Assembly: GCA_040387515.1 (NCBI GenBank)
Contig: JAZKDP010000016.1
Span: 1 to 64,000, forward strand
Length of the DNA: 64,000 bases
Origin: Methylotenera_A sp040387515
GTDB lineage: Bacteria; Pseudomonadota; Gammaproteobacteria; Burkholderiales; Methylophilaceae
Direction of reading: 5' to 3'
In this document: positions 53,209-63,126 of the stretch, in pieces
Layout: each line of letters begins with the position of its first letter
Numbering within the stretch: position 1 is the stretch's first letter
Notes under the pieces: generated by a model
Database searches by the model: none
The model's input: only the letters and a program-made list of their open reading frames with translations
What the model was told of the DNA's origin: nothing
Position numbers and translations under genes: made by a program

Positions 53209-53652
53209 ATGATGAATTGGAAAGATGTACTTAACTTTGCGGATAATGGCAATCCATTACCAGACAAAACAGTTGTTAAATCTGAGACTGAATGGCGAGC
53301 GCTTTTAAGCCCGGAAGTTTTTCATATTACGCGATTAAAAGGTACAGAAAGACCGCATAGCTCTGAATTATGTAATCTATTCAGTTCCGGTATTTACAGT
53401 TGCGCGTGTTGTCAAACTGAGTTGTTTGATTCTTCAGAGAAATTCGAAAGTGGTACAGGCTGGCCCTCATTTACCGAGCCTATTAAATTGAATGCTGTCG
53501 CTTACTCTGCCGACAATGGTCATGGGATGCGTCGTGTGGAAACACTGTGCAACACCTGTGGCGCGCATTTAGGCCATGTATTTCCTGATGGTCCAGCACC
53601 TAGTGGCTTACGATTCTGTATTAATGCATTAGCATTAATCAAAACGAGTTGA
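53209..53652 (+). CDS. msrB: peptide-methionine (R)-S-oxide reductase
   Basis: Repairs methionine-R-sulfoxide in proteins. Zinc cysteines are Cys65/Cys68 and Cys114/Cys117; the catalytic Cys137 lies in RFCINALAL. GTGWPSF (82-88) and the HLGHVFPDGP block are diagnostic. Its 147 residues are normal. No signal peptide, so cytoplasmic. Confidence 0.96.
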   Translation: MMNWKDVLNFADNGNPLPDKTVVKSETEWRALLSPEVFHITRLKGTERPHSSELCNLFSSGIYSCACCQTELFDSSEKFESGTGWPSFTEPIKLNAVAYSADNGHGMRRVETLCNTCGAHLGHVFPDGPAPSGLRFCINALALIKTS

Positions 53653-53756
53653 GCCTTGGGACTTTGTATCGACTTGCATTATCTATACTCAGCTTCGCAT
53701 AACGGAGTTATCTGCTTTTAAGGTAAAATGGCGTTTTACTTCAGTCCCTACTTTAC

Positions 53757-55343
53757 ATGTCTTTGTCTGCTAGCCAATTAAAAACCGAAATTACCCGCCG
53801 CCGTACATTTGCCATCATCTCCCACCCCGATGCCGGTAAAACCACCCTCACCGAGAAATTATTATGGTTTGGTGGCGCGATTCAAGTGGCGGGCGAAGTG
53901 CGCGGGCGTAAAGCTGCGCGTCATGCAACTTCTGATTGGATGGAACTTGAGAAGCAACGCGGCATTTCGGTGACGTCATCTGTGATGCAGTTTCCGTATC
54001 GCGACCACATGGTAAATTTGCTGGACACGCCCGGCCATGATGATTTTTCGGAAGATACTTATCGCACATTGACCGCGGTGGATTCGGCTGTGATGGTGAT
54101 TGACTCAGTCAATGGCGTAGAGGCGCAGACGATTAAATTGCTGAATGTATGCCGCATGCGCGATACGCCGATTATTACGTTTATTAATAAATTAGACCGT
54201 GAAAGTCGTGCGCCGATTGAATTGTTGGATGAAATTGAAACCACATTAGGCATGGAATGTGCACCAATGACTTGGCCGATAGGCATGGGTAAATCGTTTC
54301 GTGGCGTCTATAATCTAGTCACTGACAGTATTTTATTCTTTGATCCACGTGCTGATAAAGGCACTTCTGAGACGATTCAAGGGCTAGATAATCCACGCTT
54401 GGATGAATTGATTGGCCGACAAGCTGAAGAGCTGCGAGTTGATATTGAATTAGTACGTGGCGCATCCAATGTATTTAATGCTGAGCGCTATTTAAGCGGC
54501 AAGCAAACGCCTGTGTTTTTCGGCTCGGCCGTGAATAACTTTGGCGTGCAATCATTATTGGATGCGGTGGTAGACTTATCCCCTGCTCCGCTTACTCGCC
54601 AAACTTCAAGCCGTGAAATTCGGCCTGACGAGCCTAAGTTTTCAGGCTTTGTCTTCAAAATTCAAGCCAATATGGATCCGAAACATCGCGATCGTATTGC
54701 ATTTCTACGCGTATGTTCTGGTCGTTTTGAGCGTGGCATGAAAATCAAACAAGTTTCTACTGGCAAATTAATGGCGGTGAACAATGCGATCACTTTTATG
54801 GCACGCGACCGCACTACGATGGACGAAGCCTACTCTGGTGACATTATCGGCATCCCCAACCATGGAACGATTAAGGTCGGCGACACATTCAGTGAGGGTG
54901 AAGAGCTTAAATTCACTGGTATTCCTTCATTTGCACCTGAGTTTTTCCGTCGTGCAAGATTAAAAAATCCGCTTAAAATGAAACAGTTGCAAAAAGGCTT
55001 GCAACAATTAGCAGAAGAAGGAGCTTCGCAATTATTCCGCCCATTATTATCAAATGATCTTATTTTAGGCGCGGTTGGTTTGTTGCAGTTTGACGTAGTC
55101 GCGCATCGTTTAGAACATGAATATGGCGTAGATGTGGTATTCGAAAGCTATGATTGTTACACCGCGCGCTGGTTACGTGGCAGCGATGCTGATTTACGTG
55201 CGATTGCCGACAAGTATGGCTTTAATGTGGGCTTAGATGGTAATGAAGAATACGTGTACTTAGCACCGAACCGTGTTAACTTGCAGATGGCACAAGAGCG
55301 TTACCCTGAGCTTGAGTTCTTGGCAACTAGGGAAATTAGCTAA
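53757..55343 (+). CDS. prfC: peptide chain release factor 3
   Basis: Translational GTPase that recycles RF1/RF2. The P-loop region ISHPDAGKTTLTEKLL (about 21-36), the G3 motif DTPGHDDFSEDTYR and the G4 motif NKLDR are visible. Its 528 residues match E. coli RF3 (529). The upstream sequence GGTAAAATGGCG at 53722-53733 resembles a -10 region within a small dyad (GTAAAA/TTTTAC). A glycosyltransferase gene follows after 30 bases. Confidence 0.97.
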   Translation: MSLSASQLKTEITRRRTFAIISHPDAGKTTLTEKLLWFGGAIQVAGEVRGRKAARHATSDWMELEKQRGISVTSSVMQFPYRDHMVNLLDTPGHDDFSEDTYRTLTAVDSAVMVIDSVNGVEAQTIKLLNVCRMRDTPIITFINKLDRESRAPIELLDEIETTLGMECAPMTWPIGMGKSFRGVYNLVTDSILFFDPRADKGTSETIQGLDNPRLDELIGRQAEELRVDIELVRGASNVFNAERYLSGKQTPVFFGSAVNNFGVQSLLDAVVDLSPAPLTRQTSSREIRPDEPKFSGFVFKIQANMDPKHRDRIAFLRVCSGRFERGMKIKQVSTGKLMAVNNAITFMARDRTTMDEAYSGDIIGIPNHGTIKVGDTFSEGEELKFTGIPSFAPEFFRRARLKNPLKMKQLQKGLQQLAEEGASQLFRPLLSNDLILGAVGLLQFDVVAHRLEHEYGVDVVFESYDCYTARWLRGSDADLRAIADKYGFNVGLDGNEEYVYLAPNRVNLQMAQERYPELEFLATREIS

Positions 55344-55373
55344 TTTAAATACTTAACTGAATGGGTTAACTAT

Positions 55374-56378
55374 ATGAATGTCATTAATTTAAGTGACCTT
55401 TCTACTAGCTGGAACTGGCTGCGTGATGAATTTAAGCACACCGATGATGAATGGCATCATTACTCAAGTTTAGCAGTTAATCTACCATCATTTTTGCCTA
55501 AGAAAGATTCCATTGCCCGAGTTATTGCAGCAAGCCAAGCTGTAAAATTAGCCAGAAAAAAACCTTCTGTTCTGGTTTCTCACGGTCCAAGACCTAGCTT
55601 CTACGCAGGTAAGCTGGCCAAAACTATAAGCCCTGATACACCACATTTGGCCTACTCATTCAATTTGACTGATTTACCAAAGGGTATCCAACATCGCCTG
55701 ATGATTAAGGCTTTTCAACAACCGACTAAATTTGTGACTTATTCAAGCGTAGAGCGCAAACTTTACGCGGATTATTTTGATATCCCAATTGAAAAAATAG
55801 ACATGTTGCATTGGGCAGTGCATGCGCCAAAAGTAGATTTAACTGAGTTGCCAATTGAAGCGGGGCGTTACATTTGCGCATTGGGTAGCCAAGGCAGAGA
55901 TTATGCAACACTTCTCTCTGCCATGAAAAAACTGCCAAATATTAAGCTGGTGATCGTCGCAAGTCCTGATTCAATATTGGGCTTAACCATACCAGACAAT
56001 GTAAAAATACATACCAATATTCCGCTAGCACATGCGCATAATATCCTGGCACATAGCGCATTTATGGCATTACCGCTTAGAGACAGCCAAGTACCTTGTG
56101 GCCATGTGACAATTGTTTCTGGCATGTTTTTTAATAAAGCAATGGTTGTCACAAACTCACTGGGTGTACAAGACTACATTGAAGATGACAAAACAGGTTT
56201 ATTTTTCGAATCTAAGAATGTAGATGATTTATCGAAAAAAATTGAAGCTTTATGGAATGATGAATCTAAAGCTAACCAACTCAGTCAGGCAGGTTTTGCA
56301 TTTGCCAATCAATATTGCACTCAAAAAACAGCTGTTGATTACTTCACAGGTTTTTTAGAACAACACGCCAAGACTTAA
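55374..56378 (+). CDS. glycosyltransferase family 4-like protein
   Basis: A 334-residue GT-B-type protein. The C-terminal half has the group 1 pattern (ICALGSQGRDYATLLSAMKKLP and GHVTIVSGMFFNKAMVVTNSLGVQDYIEDDKTG with a donor-site glutamate region). The N-terminal half is less typical, with VLVSHGPRPSFYAGKLAK. The donor and acceptor sugars are unknown. It lies alone after prfC rather than in a polysaccharide cluster. Confidence 0.8.
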   Translation: MNVINLSDLSTSWNWLRDEFKHTDDEWHHYSSLAVNLPSFLPKKDSIARVIAASQAVKLARKKPSVLVSHGPRPSFYAGKLAKTISPDTPHLAYSFNLTDLPKGIQHRLMIKAFQQPTKFVTYSSVERKLYADYFDIPIEKIDMLHWAVHAPKVDLTELPIEAGRYICALGSQGRDYATLLSAMKKLPNIKLVIVASPDSILGLTIPDNVKIHTNIPLAHAHNILAHSAFMALPLRDSQVPCGHVTIVSGMFFNKAMVVTNSLGVQDYIEDDKTGLFFESKNVDDLSKKIEALWNDESKANQLSQAGFAFANQYCTQKTAVDYFTGFLEQHAKT

Positions 56379-56396
56379 ATTACGGCACTATTAAAT

Positions 56397-57290
56397 TTAA
56401 GGCTTGTTGATACCACTATTTATTGCTGGTGTGTTTTGTATAAAATCAGTAACTGTTTTTAGTAACTCCCCATCGCCGCGCAACGGTTTAGCTAATTTTG
56501 CCACCATATCAATGTGTCCATAATTTTCAAATGTCACTACTTTCACCAAGCCATTATTCTTTTTAATTTTTTCAGCTAAATTGTAGGTGTTGCGTGGCCA
56601 CACTGTGCCATCTTTTTTACCCACAGCAAGTAGCATCGGTGGATTTTTGCCATCCACAAAATTAATCGGTTGAGATTTCCATTGTTCTGACTCTGACCCA
56701 AATATAGTTTTTAGCCGTTCTGATTTTAAAGGTAAGAAATCATAAGGTCCAGCTAGCCCGACTATTCCAGCGAAATCATTGGGTTTAAGTGATTGCTTTG
56801 CTAAGTACTCAGCGTTAACGCCCAACATAACGGCGATATGCGCACCTGCAGAATGGCCTGCTAAAAATACTTGATTAGCATCACCTTGATACTGATGGAT
56901 ATTGCCTTTCACCCATCTTGCAGCCAGTGCAGGGTCTTCCATAAAAGCTGGGAATAACACATTAGGATAAACGCGATAATCAGGAATAACCACGATAAAA
57001 CCTTGTGATGCTAAGGCTTCACCTACAAATTTATAATCGCTCCTATCCCCAGAATCCCAACTGCCTCCATAAAAAAATATAACCACTTTTCGGACTGTAG
57101 AGTTAGACGAAGCAAGCTGATTGGGAACATAAATATCTAACTTTTGTCTAGGCAAATCACCATATGCCACAGTAGATTGCAGTCGATATGTGCTTTCTGG
57201 TACGACAGCATTTAAGATTTTAATGGGACTACAAGCGCTGGCTGTGACAAGCATTGCCAATCCCAGCAGTGATTTGATTGGTTTAAGCAT
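56397..57290 (-). CDS. alpha/beta-hydrolase lipoprotein (carboxylesterase-like)
   Basis: Secreted esterase/lipase-like protein. From the ATG at 57290 it is 297 residues with a lipoprotein signal peptide and lipobox VTASAC. The HGG-type oxyanion motif is altered to FFYGGSWDSGD. The nucleophile elbow is GHSAGAH, and the catalytic His is likely in FENYGHIDMV. It resembles BD-FAE/kynurenine formamidase-like hydrolases. A longer in-frame start at 57392 would add 34 residues before the signal peptide and is unlikely. Confidence 0.82.
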   Translation of the reverse strand: MLKPIKSLLGLAMLVTASACSPIKILNAVVPESTYRLQSTVAYGDLPRQKLDIYVPNQLASSNSTVRKVVIFFYGGSWDSGDRSDYKFVGEALASQGFIVVIPDYRVYPNVLFPAFMEDPALAARWVKGNIHQYQGDANQVFLAGHSAGAHIAVMLGVNAEYLAKQSLKPNDFAGIVGLAGPYDFLPLKSERLKTIFGSESEQWKSQPINFVDGKNPPMLLAVGKKDGTVWPRNTYNLAEKIKKNNGLVKVVTFENYGHIDMVAKLAKPLRGDGELLKTVTDFIQNTPAINSGINKP

Positions 57291-57474
57291 TAAAATAGGC
57301 TTTAAAATTAATAGGTATGGTTGTTCGAATGGCTTTGTGGTGCAATTGTTCTGAATACTGTGTTTCCAATATGTTATCTTCAGCACACTCATCGTTATAA
57401 GGTAGCCGATGCCATTTAGATTTGCACCACCAACATTAATTACTTATTTTATTAATAACTTATCTATCTCTACT

Positions 57475-58869
57475 TTATTCAATCATCGGCAATTCGATTG
57501 TTATCAGCAAACCAGCGTTAGGGATGTTCGCTGCCGTTACCACGCCCGCATGCGACTCGATGATTTGTTTTGCTATGGCCAAACCTAAGCCATAACCATG
57601 CACAGTCTCAGTGGTGTTTGTACGGTAAAATGGTTTAAAAATCGCATCTAATTCATTCTCATCAACCCCTGCACCAGCATCTTGCACCGACAAAGTCACG
57701 CTTGTATTTGCTTGATTAACAGTGGTTGTCAGTTCAACTATTGTATTCGTAGGCGTATATTTAACAGCATTACGGATAATGTTATCAATCGCACGCTGTA
57801 GCAAATCTGACTGTGCTGCTACGATAATTGGTAAGTTTGGCTTATATTCCACTTTAATATTATCAGTCGCGCCTTCAAAGTTGGCATCTTCCACCAACTC
57901 CTGCAACAGTTCATTTAAATCGATGCGCTCTTTTTGTAGCGCAGTCACGCCAGACTCCAAGCGTGAAAGCGTCAGCAGCTCGCCTACTAGATGATCCATC
58001 CTGACCGATTCAGTTTCAATACGATTCAATGAAGTACTTATTTTTTCATTCATCTGATGCGCCGCATCTGACTGTGTTGATTGTTGTTTAATCAAGCCAA
58101 TCGCAATTTGCAAACGCGCTAATGGCGAACGCAATTCATGCGAAACTTGGTGCATTAAATGTGTTTGGCTTTGAATTAATTGGCTTACACGGCTTACCAT
58201 CACATCAAAAGCGCTGCCTAAATCGGCCAATTCATCACGCCTGCCCTGCATCACTGTTCCCACCCGCGCATCTAAGTTACCATTAGCAGCGCTCTCAAAA
58301 GCCAGCCTTAACTGTTTGATTGGTTTAGAAAAATACCAAGCGAGCATGGCAGCAAATATTAAACTGACAAAAATGCCCACAATAAGCGGCATGGCGGGGA
58401 ATAAGTATTTAAAATTCTGTTGTATTTTTACGCCGTTAAAATAAGTTGGCGGCGGTCGTTTATTTCGCGGCTCTACAAACAACCAGTAAGCGTGGCCATC
58501 ATCTGCATGAATTTGTTGAATAGCGCGATTATCGGTATCAGTGGTTAGCGCGGCCAACGACTCTTTATTAATTCCTTTTGGCAAGTTGCGTTTTAATAAA
58601 TCAACACCCTCTTCGTTCACTGCATATAGTTGCGGCATCGGCTCAGTTAACCAAATATCCAGCAAAGATTTGAGCGAAGTGATTCCGCTTATTTTAAGTG
58701 TGCTAGCAGCTGCCAACACCATGGTTTTGGCACCAGGTGCGCTATCAATTAGGCGCCTTTCTCTTTCGCGTTTGTCGTTCACCATACCAATAGCCAGGCT
58801 GACCACAAGCACTGCTGTTAATTGTGCAAAAAAGAAAAATAGAAAAAATTTCCAGTAAAGTCTGCCCAT
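57475..58869 (-). CDS. cpxA: CpxA-like envelope-stress sensor kinase
   Basis: Two-span membrane histidine kinase. Seen: transmembrane segment 1 (about 7-27), a periplasmic sensor (28-150), transmembrane segment 2 (about 152-172), HAMP (about 173-226), HisKA with the phospho-accepting His in QVSHELRSPLARLQ, and a HATPase with NIIRNAVKYTP (N box), DAGAGVD (G1) and GYGLGLAI (G2). The HisKA region matches E. coli CpxA more than other kinases. Its 464 residues equal CpxA (457). It lies 46 bases downstream of cpxR. Confidence 0.85.
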   Translation of the reverse strand: MGRLYWKFFLFFFFAQLTAVLVVSLAIGMVNDKRERERRLIDSAPGAKTMVLAAASTLKISGITSLKSLLDIWLTEPMPQLYAVNEEGVDLLKRNLPKGINKESLAALTTDTDNRAIQQIHADDGHAYWLFVEPRNKRPPPTYFNGVKIQQNFKYLFPAMPLIVGIFVSLIFAAMLAWYFSKPIKQLRLAFESAANGNLDARVGTVMQGRRDELADLGSAFDVMVSRVSQLIQSQTHLMHQVSHELRSPLARLQIAIGLIKQQSTQSDAAHQMNEKISTSLNRIETESVRMDHLVGELLTLSRLESGVTALQKERIDLNELLQELVEDANFEGATDNIKVEYKPNLPIIVAAQSDLLQRAIDNIIRNAVKYTPTNTIVELTTTVNQANTSVTLSVQDAGAGVDENELDAIFKPFYRTNTTETVHGYGLGLAIAKQIIESHAGVVTAANIPNAGLLITIELPMIE

Positions 58870-58915
58870 AATCGTTTATTTAATGATTAATAATCTATTT
58901 TAAGTATTGATAAGG

Positions 58916-59605
58916 CTATTTTAGATATTGGTAACCTAGGCGATACACCGTTTGTATCAACTGTTTGCCACCCGCTGCCGCACTTAATTTTTGTCGTACA
59001 CTACTCATATGCACATCAATATTGCGGTCAAATTTTGCCATTGGCCTGCCTAGCGCCAGTTCCGATAGCATTTGTTTGCTGACCACGTTTCCCGCACGTT
59101 CTACTAACACCTCCAGCAGATTAAATTCGGTGCTAGTCAATACTAATGGCACACCAGACCATTCCACACGCCGTTGTTCCGGCATTAATGTTAGTTCATT
59201 TAGCGTGATGGTTTTGGCGAAATTGGCTTGCGGCTTTGCTCTACGTAAAATCGCCCTGATGCGGGCAACCAGTTCACGTGGCGTACAGGGTTTTGGCACA
59301 TAATCATCCGCGCCCAGTTCTAAACCGACGATACGGTCTGCGTCATCACCTTTTGCCGTGAGCATAATCACTGGCATGTTGCTGTACGGATTACTACTTT
59401 GTCTGATGCGTCGCAATGTATCGATGCCATTTAATTTCGGCATCATCACATCCAACACCACCAAATCATAACTATCTGTTTGCAGAACTTGCAATCCAGC
59501 CTCGCCATCATGCGCGGTACTGGCAGAAAAGCCTTCAAGGTCGATATACTCTTTGAGCATCTCAACCAGCTCTACGTCGTCATCTATCAGTAAAATTTTA
59601 TCCAT
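58916..59605 (-). CDS. cpxR: CpxR-like OmpR-family response regulator
   Basis: DNA-binding regulator of envelope stress. The receiver has Asp8-Asp10 and phosphoacceptor Asp52 in VVLDVMMPKLNGIDTL; the LGLELGADDYVPKP block and Lys follow. The OmpR-type winged helix occupies about 130-228. The receiver is close to E. coli CpxR (KILLIDDD, MMPK-NGIDTL, ELGADDY-PKP). A perfect CpxR box lies about 90 bases upstream, between it and the CpxP-like gene, implying autoregulation. Confidence 0.88.
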   Translation of the reverse strand: MDKILLIDDDVELVEMLKEYIDLEGFSASTAHDGEAGLQVLQTDSYDLVVLDVMMPKLNGIDTLRRIRQSSNPYSNMPVIMLTAKGDDADRIVGLELGADDYVPKPCTPRELVARIRAILRRAKPQANFAKTITLNELTLMPEQRRVEWSGVPLVLTSTEFNLLEVLVERAGNVVSKQMLSELALGRPMAKFDRNIDVHMSSVRQKLSAAAGGKQLIQTVYRLGYQYLK

Positions 59606-59695
59606 GTTTATTTATTTAGACTTGAAATCTTGTACTTTAAAGTGTTAACGCATCATAACCAGTCACAAAACCATCAACAAGCTTAATCACCAACC

Positions 59696-59710
59696 TTTAC
59701 GCAGATTTAC
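59696..59710 (-). promoter_or_regulatory. CpxR binding box
   Basis: TTTAC (59696-59700), 5 bases, TTTAC (59706-59710): the exact reverse complement of the CpxR consensus GTAAA-N5-GTAAA. It sits in the 222-base gap between the divergent cpxR and CpxP/Spy-like genes and can serve both. Confidence 0.75.
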
Positions 59711-59827
59711 ACACTCTTAACAGCGTTTTACAACTAGCGATTGCACAATGGCAACATCCTAAAGCGCAACAGAAATAGGATTTTTGCAACAGACATTTTT
59801 TAATGTTAACTAAAAAGGAATAAGCAA

Positions 59828-60370
59828 ATGAAACATCTATCGATTAAACAATTATTAGCGATTTCAACTTTGGCAATTGCCTTGCCATTCTCTGCTTTAA
59901 GCCACGCAGAGCCAGGAAAAGATTGCGACAGACATGACAACAAGCGTGCTCACAGTTTCAAGCATGGTGGAAATTTTGGCGAATCTGGCACACCGCGCCA
60001 CTTAAAAGCGCTTAATCTAACGCAAGATCAACAAGATAAAATCTTTGCGATTGTGCATGAGCAAGCGCCAGAAAAATATACGCAACATAAACAACAACGT
60101 GAAACACTAGAAGCGTTGCGCACACTTGCTCAAGCAGATAAGTTTGACGAAGCTAAAGCACAACAATTAGCAGATCAATTGGGTAAGTTGGGGAAAGAAA
60201 AGGTGTTAAGTCGTCTTAAAACTGAAGCTAAAATCAACGCGGTTTTAACGCCTGAGCAACGTGCCAAAGCACGTGAATTTAAAGCACCAGAGAATCGTGG
60301 GCATGGTAGAAATGAGCCAGCACGCTTTAAACAAAAAGCGGCGCCAGCGGCAAAACCTGTTAATAGTTAA
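59828..60370 (+). CDS. CpxP/Spy-family periplasmic chaperone-like protein
   Basis: Exported 180-residue protein with a signal peptide ending SHA-EP (about 27). Two LTXXQ-type motifs, LTQDQQ (about 63) and LTPEQ (about 141), define the CpxP/Spy fold of four helices that cradle unfolded proteins. The histidine-rich N-terminus of the mature part (DRHDNKRAHSFKHGG) could bind metal. AAGGA lies 9 bases before the ATG. Divergence from cpxRA with a shared CpxR box gives it the place of CpxP: a chaperone and likely feedback inhibitor of CpxA. Confidence 0.87.
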   Translation: MKHLSIKQLLAISTLAIALPFSALSHAEPGKDCDRHDNKRAHSFKHGGNFGESGTPRHLKALNLTQDQQDKIFAIVHEQAPEKYTQHKQQRETLEALRTLAQADKFDEAKAQQLADQLGKLGKEKVLSRLKTEAKINAVLTPEQRAKAREFKAPENRGHGRNEPARFKQKAAPAAKPVNS

Positions 60371-60395
60371 TTTTTTATTAACAAAGTGATTTAAT

Positions 60396-60433
60396 AAAAA
60401 AGCCTGCATAAGATTGAACATGCAGGCTTTTTT
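60396..60433. terminator. bidirectional rho-independent terminator
   Basis: A perfect 14-bp stem (60396-60409 with 60420-60433; AAAAAAGCCTGCAT and its complement) with a 10-base loop. A-run and T-run flank the stem, so it works both for the CpxP-like gene and for the convergent 190-residue gene. Confidence 0.93.
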
Positions 60434-60448
60434 GTATCCATTTAAACG

Positions 60449-61021
60449 TTAATCACGCTCAAACGCCTCACATAATTGGCTGAGTAATTGACCAAAAAAT
60501 GGCAATACTTCTTCTTTGCTATGCGGGCTATCATCATCGGTGCCTGCGACCACAAAGCTTACCGTTAATTTATCCAGATTCTCTCTAAACTCAGCCCAAT
60601 GTTCGGCTTCCGCATCGCCAATCAGTTTGAATTTATTAAAACCTGACTCAATGATTTCCATCAATTCTGCATCACTAATGCCCGCAAATAAGGTTTTCGC
60701 AATAATCACTTGTGCCGCCGTTAAATCTGGCGCGGCTTCACCCTCTTCTACTAGCTCATGCGTAAGCGGTAGCGTTAAAAACGCGAAAATCAACATGGCG
60801 TAAGCTTGATACACGCTTAGCATATCAAAGTTATTATGTCGCTCATCCGCAGGCTGGCGCATCGCGGCTTGAATTGCCCTAAACGTAATAAAACTGGTTA
60901 AATAATGCGCTGAATCTACTGCATTGTAATCGTCTAAATTACTATTAGGCTTTGCACCATCGTTAAAGGTATCCGCTAAACATAGCGCATGCAATAAGGT
61001 TAATCGTTTTGAATAGTCCAT
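60449..61021 (-). CDS. hypothetical cytoplasmic protein
   Basis: A 190-residue acidic, mostly helical protein of no recognised family. It has no signal peptide; a hydrophobic stretch at 73-86 (AYAMLIFAFLTLPL) is probably a buried helix. Acidic segments are common (EEGEAAPDL, DAEAEHWAEF, GTDDDSPHSKEE). It is 66 bases downstream of the ABC-F gene on the same strand and shares the terminator above. Confidence 0.75.
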   Translation of the reverse strand: MDYSKRLTLLHALCLADTFNDGAKPNSNLDDYNAVDSAHYLTSFITFRAIQAAMRQPADERHNNFDMLSVYQAYAMLIFAFLTLPLTHELVEEGEAAPDLTAAQVIIAKTLFAGISDAELMEIIESGFNKFKLIGDAEAEHWAEFRENLDKLTVSFVVAGTDDDSPHSKEEVLPFFGQLLSQLCEAFERD

Positions 61022-61087
61022 AATTTTATCAATCCATTCTCTTAATCAGTTTTTAAAATAAATTTTTGGCTGACTAGCCTTAAATGA

Positions 61088-63004
61088 TTAATTTGCAGCT
61101 TCAGGCAAAGCCTCTAGTTGTTCGTGCAATTCCAACCAGCGCATTTCTGTCGCTTCTACTAAATCCGTCAATTCAGCTTGTCGTTTTAGCAAGTTTTGCA
61201 ACTCATCTTTATTAGCGTTATCGTACAAATCCACATCCGCTGCTCTGGCGTTTAATACTGCTTTTTCAGCAGCAATTTGTTCAAGCTGCTTTTCTAGTTT
61301 TTCAGTTTCTTTTAATAATGGTCTACGCGCCAAAATACGCGCTTGGCGCTCTGCCTTACTTTGTGCGTAATCATTCTTTTTAAGTGACGTTTCGGCATTA
61401 ACTATTTCGTTGTTTTGTGCTTTTGATGCCTGACTTTTTGTTGTTGCCAACCAGTTTTTATAGTCGTCTAGATCACCATCAAAAGGTTGGGCAGCGCCGT
61501 CAGCGACTAAGACAAAATTATCACAAGTGGCACGCAGTAAGGCTCTATCATGCGAGACCAAAATCACGCCGCCTTGATAATCTTGCAATGCCAGTGTTAA
61601 GGCATGGCGCATTTCTAAATCCAGATGATTGGTTGGTTCATCCAACAGCAATAGATTGGGTCGCGTCCAAATCAGCAAGGCCAAAGCCAAGCGCGATTTT
61701 TCGCCGCCTGAAAAGTTTTCACAGCTGCTTCGTGCCATGTCGCCTTTAAAATCAAAACCACCTAAATAATTAAGATGTTCTTGCTCCCGCGTTGCTGGGT
61801 CTAAGCGCATCATATGTTGCAGCGGCGATTCATTTGGTCGCAATTGTTCTAATTGATGTTGTGCAAAATATCCAATGTTTAAATCTTTGCCAGTGACACG
61901 TTTACCACTTAAGGGCTTTAGCTCATCTGCAAGCAATTTAATCAGCGTCGATTTACCTGCGCCATTTTTACCCAATAATCCAATGCGCTCACCGGGACGA
62001 ATCGCTAAAACCACTTTGTTTAAAATAGGTTTATCCGCATAACCTGCACTTACGTCATCCAATACCAGCAATGGATCTGGCGCAGATACCGGCGCTCGAA
62101 ATTCAAAGCTGAATTGTGAATCAATATGCGCTGCAGAAATCATTTCCATGCGTTCTAAGGCTTTAATACGACTTTGTGCCTGACGCGCTTTGGTCGCCTG
62201 CGCACGAAAACGGTCAATATAACTGTGCAGATGCGCCACTTTACGCTGCTGTTTTTCATGCATGGCTTGTTGCAATGCCAGCTTTTCAGCACGCTGGCGC
62301 TCAAAGTCACTATAACCGCCGCGATATAACGTAATGCGTTGCTGCTCAATGTGCAGCACATTATCAATCACGTTATCCAGAAAATCGCGATCGTGCGAAA
62401 TAAGTAACAGCGTTCCGCGATAGTCGCGTAACCAGCTTTCCAGCCAAATCACCGCATCCAAATCCAAATGGTTGGTTGGTTCATCCAGCAATAATAAATC
62501 GCTGCGGCACATCAACGCGCGCGCTAGATTCAATCGCACACGCCAACCACCAGAGAAATCACTTACAGGGCGCGTTAAGTCTGACTGGCTAAAACCCAAA
62601 CCATCCAACAAACTGGATGCGCGCGCTTTGGCAGAATAGCCTTCGATATCACTTAAACGCTGATGCAATTCAGCAATTTTTTCGCCTTGATGATGGGTTT
62701 CTGCGGCTTGCAATGCGGCTTCCACTTCGGTTAATTCTGCATCACCCTCTAAGGTAAATTGCAAGGCGGCCAAATTTAAGCTGGGCGTTTCTTGCGCAAC
62801 GTGCGCGATTACCCAATTAGGTGGAATTTCCAAATCACCGACTTCTTGCTGCAGCTCACCACGCAATAAGGCAAAAATGGATGATTTACCAGCGCCATTT
62901 GCGCCGATCAAGCCAACTTTGTGACCCGGATGCAATTGAAAAGCTGCCGCTTCTATCAGCACTTTTACACCGCGAGTTAAACTTAAATTTCTAAATTGAA
63001 TCAA
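61088..63004 (-). CDS. ABC-F family ATPase (YheS-like)
   Basis: Soluble ATPase of the ABC-F group, which acts on ribosomes rather than transport; no membrane span. Two ABC domains: Walker A GANGAGKSS (about 34-42) and GKNGAGKST (about 345-353), signatures SGGWRVRLNLARAL and SGGEKSRLALALL, and Walker B LLLLDEPTNHLD in both. The linker between them (about 230-290) is lysine/arginine-rich, and a coiled coil closes the C-terminus (about 570-635). Its 638 residues match E. coli YheS (637). The start is TTG at 63004, preceded by GGA. Confidence 0.92.
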   Translation of the reverse strand: MIQFRNLSLTRGVKVLIEAAAFQLHPGHKVGLIGANGAGKSSIFALLRGELQQEVGDLEIPPNWVIAHVAQETPSLNLAALQFTLEGDAELTEVEAALQAAETHHQGEKIAELHQRLSDIEGYSAKARASSLLDGLGFSQSDLTRPVSDFSGGWRVRLNLARALMCRSDLLLLDEPTNHLDLDAVIWLESWLRDYRGTLLLISHDRDFLDNVIDNVLHIEQQRITLYRGGYSDFERQRAEKLALQQAMHEKQQRKVAHLHSYIDRFRAQATKARQAQSRIKALERMEMISAAHIDSQFSFEFRAPVSAPDPLLVLDDVSAGYADKPILNKVVLAIRPGERIGLLGKNGAGKSTLIKLLADELKPLSGKRVTGKDLNIGYFAQHQLEQLRPNESPLQHMMRLDPATREQEHLNYLGGFDFKGDMARSSCENFSGGEKSRLALALLIWTRPNLLLLDEPTNHLDLEMRHALTLALQDYQGGVILVSHDRALLRATCDNFVLVADGAAQPFDGDLDDYKNWLATTKSQASKAQNNEIVNAETSLKKNDYAQSKAERQARILARRPLLKETEKLEKQLEQIAAEKAVLNARAADVDLYDNANKDELQNLLKRQAELTDLVEATEMRWLELHEQLEALPEAAN

Positions 63005-63126
63005 TACAATTCCAGTTGATAACTAGTAAAACGAAACCGACGAACTATTTAGCAGGCGAATTCGTCAAAAGGCGTTATTCTAAAGCAATCTGCATGAATT
63101 TTTATCAGAATATCCGCTTAAAGCAT

